Source: Fodinicurvata sp. EGI_FJ10296
GTDB taxonomy: Bacteria; Pseudomonadota; Alphaproteobacteria; DSM-16000; Inquilinaceae
DNA length: 64,000 nucleotides
Reading direction: 5' to 3'
Assembly: GCF_040712075.1 (NCBI RefSeq)
Contig: NZ_JBFCVL010000002.1
Location: forward strand, 248,001 to 312,000
The notes under the pieces are model-generated. The model was given only the letters and a program-made list of their open reading frames with translations, searched no databases and was not told the DNA's origin. Position 1 is the stretch's first letter. Each line of letters opens with the position of its first letter. This document shows positions 35,536-43,182 of the stretch, one piece after another. The position numbers were made by a program, and so were the translations under genes.

Positions 35536-36738
35536 CTACCCTCGCATGTGATGTGCCGACCAAGACCCGGCGCCCTCGGCGACGAAGGCGGCGATCCGGC
35601 GGCATGCTTCGACCAGCCGGTCCTCCGGCGCGGACAGGCTGATGCGCACGAAACCCTCGGCGCCGCCGCCGAACCCTTCGCCCGCCAGCAGCGACACGCC
35701 GTAACGATCCAGTAGCCCGTTGGCAAAGACCTCCGATCCGACGCCGGTACCGCGAATATCGGCCATAACGAACATGCCGCCTTCGGGTTTGCGCGCGACC
35801 AGGCCGTCGATGCCGCCGAGATTGTCGCAGACCAGGTCGCGTCGGGCACGGAAGCGCGCGCAGAGGTCCGTGGCGCTGGTATCGTCTTCGGCCAGGGCGA
35901 CCGGCACGGTATCCTGCACGAAGGGCGGCAGGCCATAGCTGGTGCATAGCAGCAGGTTGCTCATCGCTTCGGCCAATTGCGGCGGAACGACCGCCCAGCC
36001 CATCCGCCATCCGGTCATCGAATGGGATTTCGACAGGCTCGATATGACGACCGTCCGCTCGATCATGTCCGGCAGACTGCGCGCGCTGGTGTGCGGACGA
36101 TCATAGACCAGCGACCAGTAAACCTCGTCCGACAGCAGCCACAGATCCCGCGTGATACAGATATCGGAGATGGCCGCCAGTTCCGCCCGATCCAGCACAA
36201 CGCCGGTTGGATTGTGCGGCGTAGTGACGAAAATTGCCTTCGTACGGCTTGAGACCGCAGCGGCAATCGCTCGCGGATCAGTGCGGAAACCGCTGTCGGC
36301 GCTACTTGGCGCCACAATCATCGTCGCGCCGCAGGCGCCGAACACCGCCTCGTAGGTCGCGTACATCGGTGCCGGAACGATCACTTCGTCGCCAGGCCCC
36401 AACAGACACATCGCCGCCGAGAACAGCGCGTTCTGCGCCCCTGTCGTCACGATGATGTCTTCCGGTGCGGTGGCGGCACCCGTGCGCCGCTCGTGCGCCG
36501 CGGCAATGGCGCGGCGGGCCCAAGGCTCGCCCGCAACGGGGGTGTAGTGGGTTCGGCCGCTGTCGAGCGACCGTTTCGCCGTCTCTACGACCGCAGGTGG
36601 TGTGCCGGTGTCGCTGTCGCCGACGCTGAGCACGATAACGTCGTCACCACGACGCTGGCGATCGATCGCGCGGCTATGGATGGCCCAGGCGCGGGACCCC
36701 TCGTTGCGTATGCGGTCCGTCAGCGGCGACAATCTCAT
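35536..36738 (-). CDS. PLP-dependent aminotransferase (class I/II)
   Basis: A 400-residue aspartate-aminotransferase-fold enzyme. The PLP lysine lies in SSLSKSHSMTGWRMGW; other motifs are HYTPVAGEPWARRAIA, VTTGAQNALFSAAM, TTPHNPTGVVLDR and LLSDEVYW. It ends with a C-terminal Arg-containing FVRISLSAPEDRL that binds the substrate carboxylate. The ATG at 36738 was chosen over the TTG at 36744. It is divergent from a class II aldolase gene. The amino donor is unknown; it may belong with the aldolase in a small catabolic unit. Confidence 0.88.
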   Translation of the reverse strand: MRLSPLTDRIRNEGSRAWAIHSRAIDRQRRGDDVIVLSVGDSDTGTPPAVVETAKRSLDSGRTHYTPVAGEPWARRAIAAAHERRTGAATAPEDIIVTTGAQNALFSAAMCLLGPGDEVIVPAPMYATYEAVFGACGATMIVAPSSADSGFRTDPRAIAAAVSSRTKAIFVTTPHNPTGVVLDRAELAAISDICITRDLWLLSDEVYWSLVYDRPHTSARSLPDMIERTVVISSLSKSHSMTGWRMGWAVVPPQLAEAMSNLLLCTSYGLPPFVQDTVPVALAEDDTSATDLCARFRARRDLVCDNLGGIDGLVARKPEGGMFVMADIRGTGVGSEVFANGLLDRYGVSLLAGEGFGGGAEGFVRISLSAPEDRLVEACRRIAAFVAEGAGSWSAHHMRG

Positions 36739-36905
36739 TCTCAACCCCGGTTATACAGATCACACGTTCGGATTGCACAATCGTGCGGTGGACTCAACGG
36801 CTTTCTCACTCCAGGCCGCCGAATGCCGCCTCTCGTGAGCGCCCGGGCATTCGTGATATTCATTCTTCACCAAAACACACACCACATACGAGGCGGGCCC
36901 TGGCC

Positions 36906-37715
36906 ATGACGACATCAGCAATGAATGAAGATTTGATTTCTCGCCATTCGGAACCCGAGCGGGTCGAAGCCCACCACCGGTTTCAGCTGGCCGCGTTTTT
37001 CCGGCTGCTCGCCATGTTCGGCATGACCGACCACATCTATACCCATGTGTCGGCAGCCGTTCCCGGTGCCGGCGGCCAACGGCACTTCCTGATCAATCCC
37101 TATGGCCTGCGGTTCGAAGAAGTGACCGCATCCAACCTGGTCAAGATCGACATGGATGGCAATCCGGTCGAGGCGACCGAATACCCGGTTAATCCCGCCG
37201 GCTTCACCATTCATAGCGCCATCCACGCGGTACGGCACGACGCCATTTGCGTCGCCCATACGCATACGCGCGCCGGCATGGCCGTGGCCGCGCTGAAGGA
37301 CGGGCTGCTGCCGATCAGCCAGATATCCCTGCAGTTCCATGACCGGCTCGCCTATCACGATTACGAGGGCATCGCACTGGATCTTTCCGAACGCGAGCGG
37401 TTGCAGCGCGACCTTGGCGACCGCGATGCGATGATGCTGGCCAATCACGGATTGCTGACCGCCGGGCGCTCCATTCCGCACGCCTTCTCGCTGATGTATT
37501 ACCTCAACAAGGCCTGCGAAATTCAGATCTCGGCATTGTCGATGGCCCGCGATCTTGTCCTGCCCCCGGCCGATGTCTGCGAGCACACGGCCCGTCAGTA
37601 TGAAGCGGGTCTCGGAACTCCCGTCGATGCATTCATCGAGAGCGACGGGCTGGAAATGGAGTGGCAGGCATTCGTCCGATTGCTTGATCGCCAGGATCCG
37701 TCATACCGGAATTGA
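36906..37715 (+). CDS. Class II aldolase/adducin family protein
   Basis: A 269-residue relative of fuculose-phosphate aldolase, longer than the paralogue at 12306-13010 and only distantly like it. The phosphate-binding loop is MTDHIYTHVSAAVPG; metal ligands are H in VAHTHTRAGMAV and H in MMLANHGLLTAG. The Glu expected in the first metal motif is replaced by a histidine context (NPAGFTIHSAIH). Many such members are decarboxylases or of unknown function. It is divergent from the aminotransferase (167 bp between starts). Confidence 0.85.
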   Translation: MTTSAMNEDLISRHSEPERVEAHHRFQLAAFFRLLAMFGMTDHIYTHVSAAVPGAGGQRHFLINPYGLRFEEVTASNLVKIDMDGNPVEATEYPVNPAGFTIHSAIHAVRHDAICVAHTHTRAGMAVAALKDGLLPISQISLQFHDRLAYHDYEGIALDLSERERLQRDLGDRDAMMLANHGLLTAGRSIPHAFSLMYYLNKACEIQISALSMARDLVLPPADVCEHTARQYEAGLGTPVDAFIESDGLEMEWQAFVRLLDRQDPSYRN

Positions 37716-37777
37716 CCCGGCCGACCATGCGACAGCCAAGAGCGGTCACTCGCTCGAAACCGCGCTGATATCTAATC

Positions 37778-37797
37778 GGCCGCTTCGGCCCTCGTTT
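37778..37797 (+). terminator. Weak terminator-like hairpin after the aldolase
   Basis: A GGCCG/CGGCC stem with CTT loop is followed by CTCGTTTT, in the 98-bp gap before the convergent CHAD gene. The short stem keeps confidence low. Confidence 0.3.
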
Positions 37798-37813
37798 TGG
37801 TGGAAAATGAGTA

Positions 37814-39547
37814 TTAACGCCAGAACGGCTCGGCATTCCTGAACCGGTTCCATATCTTGTCGGTCGCGGCGAGCGCCTCGGCCGCATCGCGATCGATCCA
37901 TCCGATGGTCCTACCGGCCACCAGACCGAACTCAATATCGGCCTTCGCGGCCAGGTCCCGGCAAAGGTTCGTCAAGAGCGCGTCAGCGACCGCAGCGTCG
38001 TTCATGCGGCCGAGCCGGTCCTGGATCGATTTCAGCGCTTTGCGATAGCCCTTGACGCTTTTTGTCTTGTACAGCCCGCTAAAGAAATCGACGCTGTAGC
38101 GCAGTTTCTTGACACGCTTTCGCACTGCGTGCCGGGCTTCGGTGTCGAGTGTGGCGAACAGGGCCGCATCAGTGGTCACTTTTCGGTGCTGGGCAGCAAG
38201 ACGTTTTGATGCCAGTGCCGTCACCGACCGGTCGAGGCGGTTCGGGGCGGGGCAGCCGTTTCGCCATCCCCGACTTTCGTACCACCAACCCAGCCAAATC
38301 GTGAATCGGCCGAACGCGCCGTCATCGATCATGGCCGCGACCGACCGATGGGCAGCCGCCCGCCGCTGCTCCACCGCCACTTTCAAGGCATCCCATGCCG
38401 GTTCCTCTTGCAGTGTCGTACCATTCCCGGCGCCAAGGCGCCCGGCAGGAAGGGTTTCGATTTGCAGAACGTCCCAATCCCGGGCCGGGCCAAGCGCCGC
38501 TGCGATCATCCGCGCGCCCTCCCGCAATCGATCACGGTCCTCCTGGGGCAGGACCGAGCGGAACAAGGCTTCAATCGAGCGCAGCCGCCTGGTGGCAACC
38601 CGCATCTGGTGGATGCCTTCGGCCACCCCTTCCCGCGCCGGTTCGGTATTTGCGACCAGGTGGAATAGGCATTGGGAAACGACAGCCGCCAAGGCATCGT
38701 CGGTCGAGATGGGCTTGCGCTTGGTCCATTTCGGATCGGGAGCGGCAACCCAGGTCGGAGAGGTCAATTCAGAGGAGTCGGCAGGGACCTCGGCCAAACG
38801 CCATCCCATGGCGGCCTTGTTGATCACGGACGGTCTGACAGGCAGATCGGCGGCTATTGCCATGGCAAAGCGATAAAGTGAATCAGGCCGGCCTTCGATC
38901 AACTCCAACTCGATCTCCGCGATCGGCGCCTTCCGGCCGCCGGCTGCGACGGTACCGCGATCGATCGCCATTTCGATGACCGCCCGCTCGCCCGTTGGCG
39001 CCCCGTCGCCGAGGGGGCCGGCTGGCAAATCGATAAGGTGCTTATCACGGCGGATATCTGTCTCGAATATCGGTTCCAGGCGATTGCCGAGCACGATCTT
39101 CCGAAGCAGGGACTCATGCGCTGCTGCCGGGGCGACCAGGTCTCGATCGGGGTCCCACCCATCGACCGGCGCCGACCATTCACAACGCGTCAGAGCGGCG
39201 CCGTCCTTGGGGGGAGCAGTTTTTACGGTCTGGACGTAGCCTCCGCCTTCCTTGCGGACCCTGAACGTGATGCCCCGCTTCGATAGCTGCCGATCGGCGG
39301 TATCGAAATACCGGGCGGTCAAGGTCTCTTGCGTACCAACGTCGCGCGCATGGGCCGCAACGACCGGCAACATGGATATGCGGTTCAAGGCATCCGCCGC
39401 CATCAGCAGCTTCAGTTCGGTTTCGAGAATTGCTGCCGATCGAGGATGAGGTCTCTTCACAACCTGGAACTCCGGTGCCGCTGAGATCAATTTCAAAGAG
39501 GTCTGTAGAGATTTTCGCCGGGATATGGTTGCTTTGCCGCCCGACAT
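37814..39547 (-). CDS. CYTH-CHAD domain protein (triphosphatase-like)
   Basis: A 577-residue two-domain protein. The N-terminal CYTH tunnel domain (about 40-250) has the ExExK signature at 42-46 (ETELK) plus RVRKEGGGYVQTVK, typical of inorganic triphosphatases. The C-terminal CHAD domain (about 280-560) is helical and His/Lys/Arg-rich, with GIHQMRVATRRLRS and RRVKKLRYSVDFF motifs, and is thought to bind polyphosphate. A predicted basic N-terminal leader of about 38 residues precedes the CYTH domain. It may act in polyphosphate metabolism. It ends near the convergent aldolase. Confidence 0.87.
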   Translation of the reverse strand: MSGGKATISRRKSLQTSLKLISAAPEFQVVKRPHPRSAAILETELKLLMAADALNRISMLPVVAAHARDVGTQETLTARYFDTADRQLSKRGITFRVRKEGGGYVQTVKTAPPKDGAALTRCEWSAPVDGWDPDRDLVAPAAAHESLLRKIVLGNRLEPIFETDIRRDKHLIDLPAGPLGDGAPTGERAVIEMAIDRGTVAAGGRKAPIAEIELELIEGRPDSLYRFAMAIAADLPVRPSVINKAAMGWRLAEVPADSSELTSPTWVAAPDPKWTKRKPISTDDALAAVVSQCLFHLVANTEPAREGVAEGIHQMRVATRRLRSIEALFRSVLPQEDRDRLREGARMIAAALGPARDWDVLQIETLPAGRLGAGNGTTLQEEPAWDALKVAVEQRRAAAHRSVAAMIDDGAFGRFTIWLGWWYESRGWRNGCPAPNRLDRSVTALASKRLAAQHRKVTTDAALFATLDTEARHAVRKRVKKLRYSVDFFSGLYKTKSVKGYRKALKSIQDRLGRMNDAAVADALLTNLCRDLAAKADIEFGLVAGRTIGWIDRDAAEALAATDKIWNRFRNAEPFWR

Positions 39548-39872
39548 TCTTTGCTATTCGATGAGCGCCTTCAAAACATAAGATAGCACCGAATTAATTG
39601 GGTTCTCTCACCACAGATACAATCCCGGCTCGCGTCGGCTTGGTAAGCATCCAGCGGCACCGACAGCGTCACTACCGTGCCGCGCTGGACGAGCGAACAC
39701 CAATCCGACACCTGACACGACTCGGCAAAATGTCTTGGATTTCGGGCTTTTCAGGCTGTGACCCAAGGTGTGCGATTCTCGCTTGACAGGCATGCAGCGA
39801 GGACGTTTGCGCCGCGATGCCGGACGGATTACTTAGGCTTTAGAGTGAAACGCGAACCTAAAGGAAAACGTC
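39548..39872. other. Intergenic region upstream of the small peptide gene
   Basis: The 325 bases contain no credible coding sequence. A TTGACA (39783-39788) could be a -35 box for a rightward transcript, but no good -10 follows at the right spacing. The start region of the CHAD gene lies at its left edge. Confidence 0.35.
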
Positions 39873-39953
39873 ATGTCGGTGTTTAACGAAGTCGGCCTGT
39901 CGGTTTTCGGTGCGGTTACTTTGCTGGCCGCGATCAGCTTTGTATTCGGCTGA
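39873..39953 (+). CDS. Predicted 26-residue single-span membrane peptide
   Basis: The short frame encodes a polar N-terminal segment (MSVFNEVG) and a hydrophobic run (LSVFGAVTLLAAISFVFG) long enough for one membrane helix. It has AAAGGAAAAC, a good ribosome-binding site, 6 nt before the ATG and a hairpin right after the stop (39967-39994). The combination of start signal, clean stop and own hairpin argues for a real gene although it is far too short for normal gene callers. No family was recognised. It may regulate a membrane complex or respond to stress; function unknown. Confidence 0.55.
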   Translation: MSVFNEVGLSVFGAVTLLAAISFVFG

Positions 39954-39966
39954 ACCGATCAAAGAA

Positions 39967-39994
39967 AAGGGGGACGCGCCTGACGGTCCCCCTT
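39967..39994. terminator. 9-bp hairpin terminator after the peptide gene
   Basis: A perfect 9-bp stem, AAGGGGGAC/GTCCCCCTT, with loop GCGCCTGACG lies 14 bp after the peptide stop. A U-run is weak on the plus side (TTATGCTTT); the minus strand has CCTTTTCTTT, so it may serve both directions. Confidence 0.6.
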
Positions 39995-40104
39995 ATGCTT
40001 TCCCTCAGCAGTTCCGCCGACGATAATTTCCTGCGACAAAGCTTTCACCGGCCATTGAAAATTCTGTACCGGATCCGTGCCATACTCTACCATTCAATGT
40101 CTTC

Positions 40105-40890
40105 ATGGTGAGTTTAGCAGCAAATCTATCGATGCTCTTCACGGAGCATGATTTCCTCGACCGGTTCGCCCATGCGCGCGAAGCCGGTTTTCGTGCTGTC
40201 GAATTCCTGTTTCCTTACGATCATTCGCCGGAGGCCGTGGCCGAAGCCGCCAAAGAAGCCGGCGTCGCAATCGTCCTGTTCAACTGCCCTCCCGGCGATT
40301 GGGACGCGGGCGAGCGAGGGACCGCCGCATTGCCCGCGCGCCTGAGCGAGTGCAGAGCCGGTATCGACAAGGCGCTGTCCTATGCGAAAGCGCTATCGTG
40401 TCCGCGCCTGCACCTGATGGGCGGCGTGGTCGGATCGAAGATCGACGCGGCTGACGCGCATCGAACCTATATCGACAATGTCCGCTATGCCGCCGATCGC
40501 GCGGCCGAGAGCTGCAGAACGATTTGTATCGAGCCGCTGAACAGCCGCGACGTACCCGGCTATATCGTCGCCACGACCGACCGGGCTGCCGAGATCATCG
40601 CCGAAATCGACCGACCCAATGTCCGGCTGCAATTTGACTTCTATCACGCCCAGATCATGGAAGGCGATCTGATCACACGCCTTCATCGCCATTTCAATCT
40701 GATCGGGCATGTGCAGATCGCTGGCGTCCCCGATCGCCACGAACCGGACCTGGGCGAAATTGCGCCCCATGTCCTGCTGAGCGTTCTCGACGATATTGGA
40801 TATAGCGGACATGTCGGCTGCGAATACCGGCCCGCGGCAGGAACGCTCGCCGGTTTGGGATGGGCCAGCGATTATCTGACGCTGGCCTGA
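40105..40890 (+). CDS. Hydroxypyruvate-isomerase-like TIM-barrel sugar isomerase
   Basis: A 261-residue AP-endonuclease-2-type TIM barrel like hydroxypyruvate isomerase (Hyi). It starts LAANLSMLFTEHDFLDRFA, the usual Hyi N-terminus; metal ligands fall in IEPLNSRDVPGY, LQFDFYHAQIMEGD, GHVQIAGVPDRHEP and GCEYRP. Related family members include the tetrulose isomerases, 3-oxo-isoapionate enzymes and IolE-like dehydratases, so hydroxypyruvate may not be its substrate. It is not next to a matching glyoxylate operon. The start at ATG GTG is approximate. Promoter not visible. Confidence 0.8.
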   Translation: MVSLAANLSMLFTEHDFLDRFAHAREAGFRAVEFLFPYDHSPEAVAEAAKEAGVAIVLFNCPPGDWDAGERGTAALPARLSECRAGIDKALSYAKALSCPRLHLMGGVVGSKIDAADAHRTYIDNVRYAADRAAESCRTICIEPLNSRDVPGYIVATTDRAAEIIAEIDRPNVRLQFDFYHAQIMEGDLITRLHRHFNLIGHVQIAGVPDRHEPDLGEIAPHVLLSVLDDIGYSGHVGCEYRPAAGTLAGLGWASDYLTLA

Positions 40891-40955
40891 TCCCGTAGAC
40901 CGGGCCGGCCCGGAGCGGGGCGATCTGGACCGGTCTACTGGCCGCATGGCCGGTA

Positions 40956-41780
40956 TCAGTCCAGCGTTTCATCGAGGAAGTCGAGCATGGCCTGCCAGGA
41001 CGCCCGATCCGCCTCCAGGTCGTAATCGCCGCTTGACCAGACGGTAAAGGCATGGCCGACGCCGCCGAAAATCATGGCTCGATGATCGACGCCCGCGCCG
41101 TCCAGTTCTTCCGTCAGGACCGCGAGATCGGCCATGGACGAAACCGGATCGGCAGAACCGTGCAGCAGCAGCATCGGCTCGTCGAGGCCGCCATAGTCCT
41201 GACCCTCGGGCGTGCCGAGCCCGCCATGGAAGACGACATATCCTTCGACATCGTCCGCCCCGGCACGCGCCATTTCCAATACGCCGGCGCCGCCGAAGCA
41301 ATAGCCGATGACAACGACATCGTCGTCATCCACACCATCGATGTCGCCCAGCGCCTCCAATCCCCCCATCAGACGCGCGCGGAAGGTGTCACGATCGCCA
41401 TACATGGCGCCGCTGGCTTCCTGGCTTTCCTCGGTCGATTGAGGGCGCACATCCTGCCCGTAAACGTCGATGGCGAATGCGGCATAACCTTGCGCGGCCA
41501 GCATGTCCGCCCGGCGCATCTCGTATTCCGTCAGTCCATCCCAATCATGAACGATCACGACCGTCGGACGATCATCGCCCAGCGCCGTATTTCTGGAGAG
41601 ATAGCCTTCAAAAGTTTCGCCATCGACCTCGTAGATGACGGACTCCCCGACAATCTCGGCCGAGGCCGAAAGCGGCGTCAGCGCGAGAACCGAGCCAAGT
41701 GCGGCGCCGATAGCAGTGGCGGCTGCTGCACGGGTGTTGGTAGGGCGCGGTGTCCGGCGATGCAGATTTTCCGAGAACAT
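40956..41780 (-). CDS. Exported dienelactone hydrolase family protein
   Basis: A 274-residue alpha/beta hydrolase with a signal peptide (about residues 1-42, ending SASA-E). The catalytic triad is Cys in GYCFGGAG, Asp in LLHGSADPV and His in GVGHAFTVW. Dienelactone hydrolases open lactone rings, and periplasmic members act on diverse esters. The ATG at 41780 has a GGGAG 14 nt upstream. The gene stands alone and is convergent with the isomerase. Substrate unknown. Confidence 0.82.
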   Translation of the reverse strand: MFSENLHRRTPRPTNTRAAAATAIGAALGSVLALTPLSASAEIVGESVIYEVDGETFEGYLSRNTALGDDRPTVVIVHDWDGLTEYEMRRADMLAAQGYAAFAIDVYGQDVRPQSTEESQEASGAMYGDRDTFRARLMGGLEALGDIDGVDDDDVVVIGYCFGGAGVLEMARAGADDVEGYVVFHGGLGTPEGQDYGGLDEPMLLLHGSADPVSSMADLAVLTEELDGAGVDHRAMIFGGVGHAFTVWSSGDYDLEADRASWQAMLDFLDETLD

Positions 41781-41996
41781 GTCGTCCGTCTCCCTCAGTT
41801 GGATTGTTGATCCATTTCATACGCCTAAGAGATGCGTCCAGCGGCGCCCTCATCAAGCCTGCCAAACCCGTGCGCCCCCAAATCGCCGGCGAAAGCGCAA
41901 TTTTTTATTACTCATGCGCGTACAAAAGGACATATTATAAACTTTTAGTTGCTTTAATGTCTTTCCACCCTCGATGGCGCGGCGGGAGATCGGAAA

Positions 41997-42614
41997 ATGA
42001 ATGTCATGTCGATGGAAGCTTTACGGGGCGATGGTCAGAACTGCGACGCAACCCGTGTCATATCGGCGGAGCGTGGTTCAACCGGATGGCAATTGGCAGT
42101 CCGCCTTTATGATGCGCTTTCGGTCCCGTCCGGAGCCGCCATCATGCAGAAAGGCGGCAACGCTGGCGGCAGCTGTTTCCCGGCCGAGCCGGAAGCATAC
42201 CATCTGGCGATCTCTGACAACCGGGCCGCGGATATGCCGGGTATGCCGCGGGAGACCGGGGCCATCGCCTGCGCCGGCATCAACTGTTCCAGGGTACCGT
42301 TCCTTGCCGAGCAGTTTCTGAATGAACCTGTGGAACGATTACTCTCTCGCGCTGAAAACCGGACGATCTCGCGCCACAGAATTCTGGAAGTCTACCCGCT
42401 CGTCGCCACGGGACGCCACGAAGCCGATACCTTGATAAAGGCATTGGTGATGTTCGCGGAGGCCGGTAACCGACAATTCATCCTGTGCCTGACAACCCGC
42501 GGAATTCGCCTGATGCTGCGGCGTCTGGGCGTCGCTTTCGCCATCATGGCCGACACGGGACCGGCGCCCTCCACCGATCTCAGAGTGGCTGCGATACGGC
42601 TGAGCGGTTATTGA
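41997..42614 (+). CDS. Thermostable-hemolysin-like (autoinducer-synthase-fold) protein
   Basis: A 205-residue protein of uncertain role. Its middle and end match the pattern of the thermostable hemolysin family: FLAEQFLNEPVERLLSRAEN, then SRHRILEVYPLVATG, then a TTRGIRLMLRRLGVAFA helix-strand segment. These proteins have a GNAT/LuxI-like fold and some are linked to acyl-HSL-type signals; this link is family inference. The N-terminal about 80 residues are low in recognisable motif. It has a GGGAG/GGAAA start signal and a nearby AT-rich promoter-like stretch. Hemolysis is not implied. Confidence 0.55.
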   Translation: MNVMSMEALRGDGQNCDATRVISAERGSTGWQLAVRLYDALSVPSGAAIMQKGGNAGGSCFPAEPEAYHLAISDNRAADMPGMPRETGAIACAGINCSRVPFLAEQFLNEPVERLLSRAENRTISRHRILEVYPLVATGRHEADTLIKALVMFAEAGNRQFILCLTTRGIRLMLRRLGVAFAIMADTGPAPSTDLRVAAIRLSGY

Positions 42615-42654
42615 TCTCTGCGCCGTGCCGAAGCGGTCGGGTCCGAACCATGGT

Positions 42655-43182
42655 CTATTCGGCGATCCGCACCTGCTTCTCGCGCGAGAACTGGGTCTCC
42701 AGCCGCTGGGCCACCCGAGGGCTGACGAAATGGGTGACGTTGCCACCCAACCGCCCGATTTCCTTGACGAAACGGGATGATATGAACTGATTGCGATCGG
42801 ATGCCATCAGAAAGACGGTCTCGATCGTTGGATTGATCTTGGCGTTCATTCCGGCCATCTGGAACTCATACTCGAAATCCGATACCGCCCGAAGTCCGCG
42901 CACGATCATGCTGGCCTCGACCGATTCCGCGAAATGCATCAGCAGATTGTCGAACGGGCGGACCTGAATCGTAGCGCCGGCCTGAACCAGCGGGCCCACC
43001 TCTTCGCGCACGAGTTCGACGCGTTCATCGGTCGAAAACAGCGGCCCTTTCCCGGCATTCCGCGCCACGGCCACGATCAGCTCGTCGCACAAGCTCATCC
43101 CGCGCTGAATAATGTCGAGATGCCCGTTCGTTATCGGATCGAACGTACCCGGATACAACGCAACCCGCCGCTTTGGGGTCAT
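42655..43182 (-). CDS. coaD: Pantetheine-phosphate adenylyltransferase
   Basis: Fourth step of CoA synthesis: transfers AMP from ATP to 4'-phosphopantetheine. The 175-residue protein has the ATP-binding [18 protein letters not shown] with HxGH-like NGH, the [15 protein letters not shown] segment and [14 protein letters not shown] near the end. All are intact. It overlaps the gyrA stop by 4 bp and is cotranscribed with gyrA, an arrangement common in alphaproteobacteria. Confidence 0.95.
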   Translation of the reverse strand: MTPKRRVALYPGTFDPITNGHLDIIQRGMSLCDELIVAVARNAGKGPLFSTDERVELVREEVGPLVQAGATIQVRPFDNLLMHFAESVEASMIVRGLRAVSDFEYEFQMAGMNAKINPTIETVFLMASDRNQFISSRFVKEIGRLGGNVTHFVSPRVAQRLETQFSREKQVRIAE

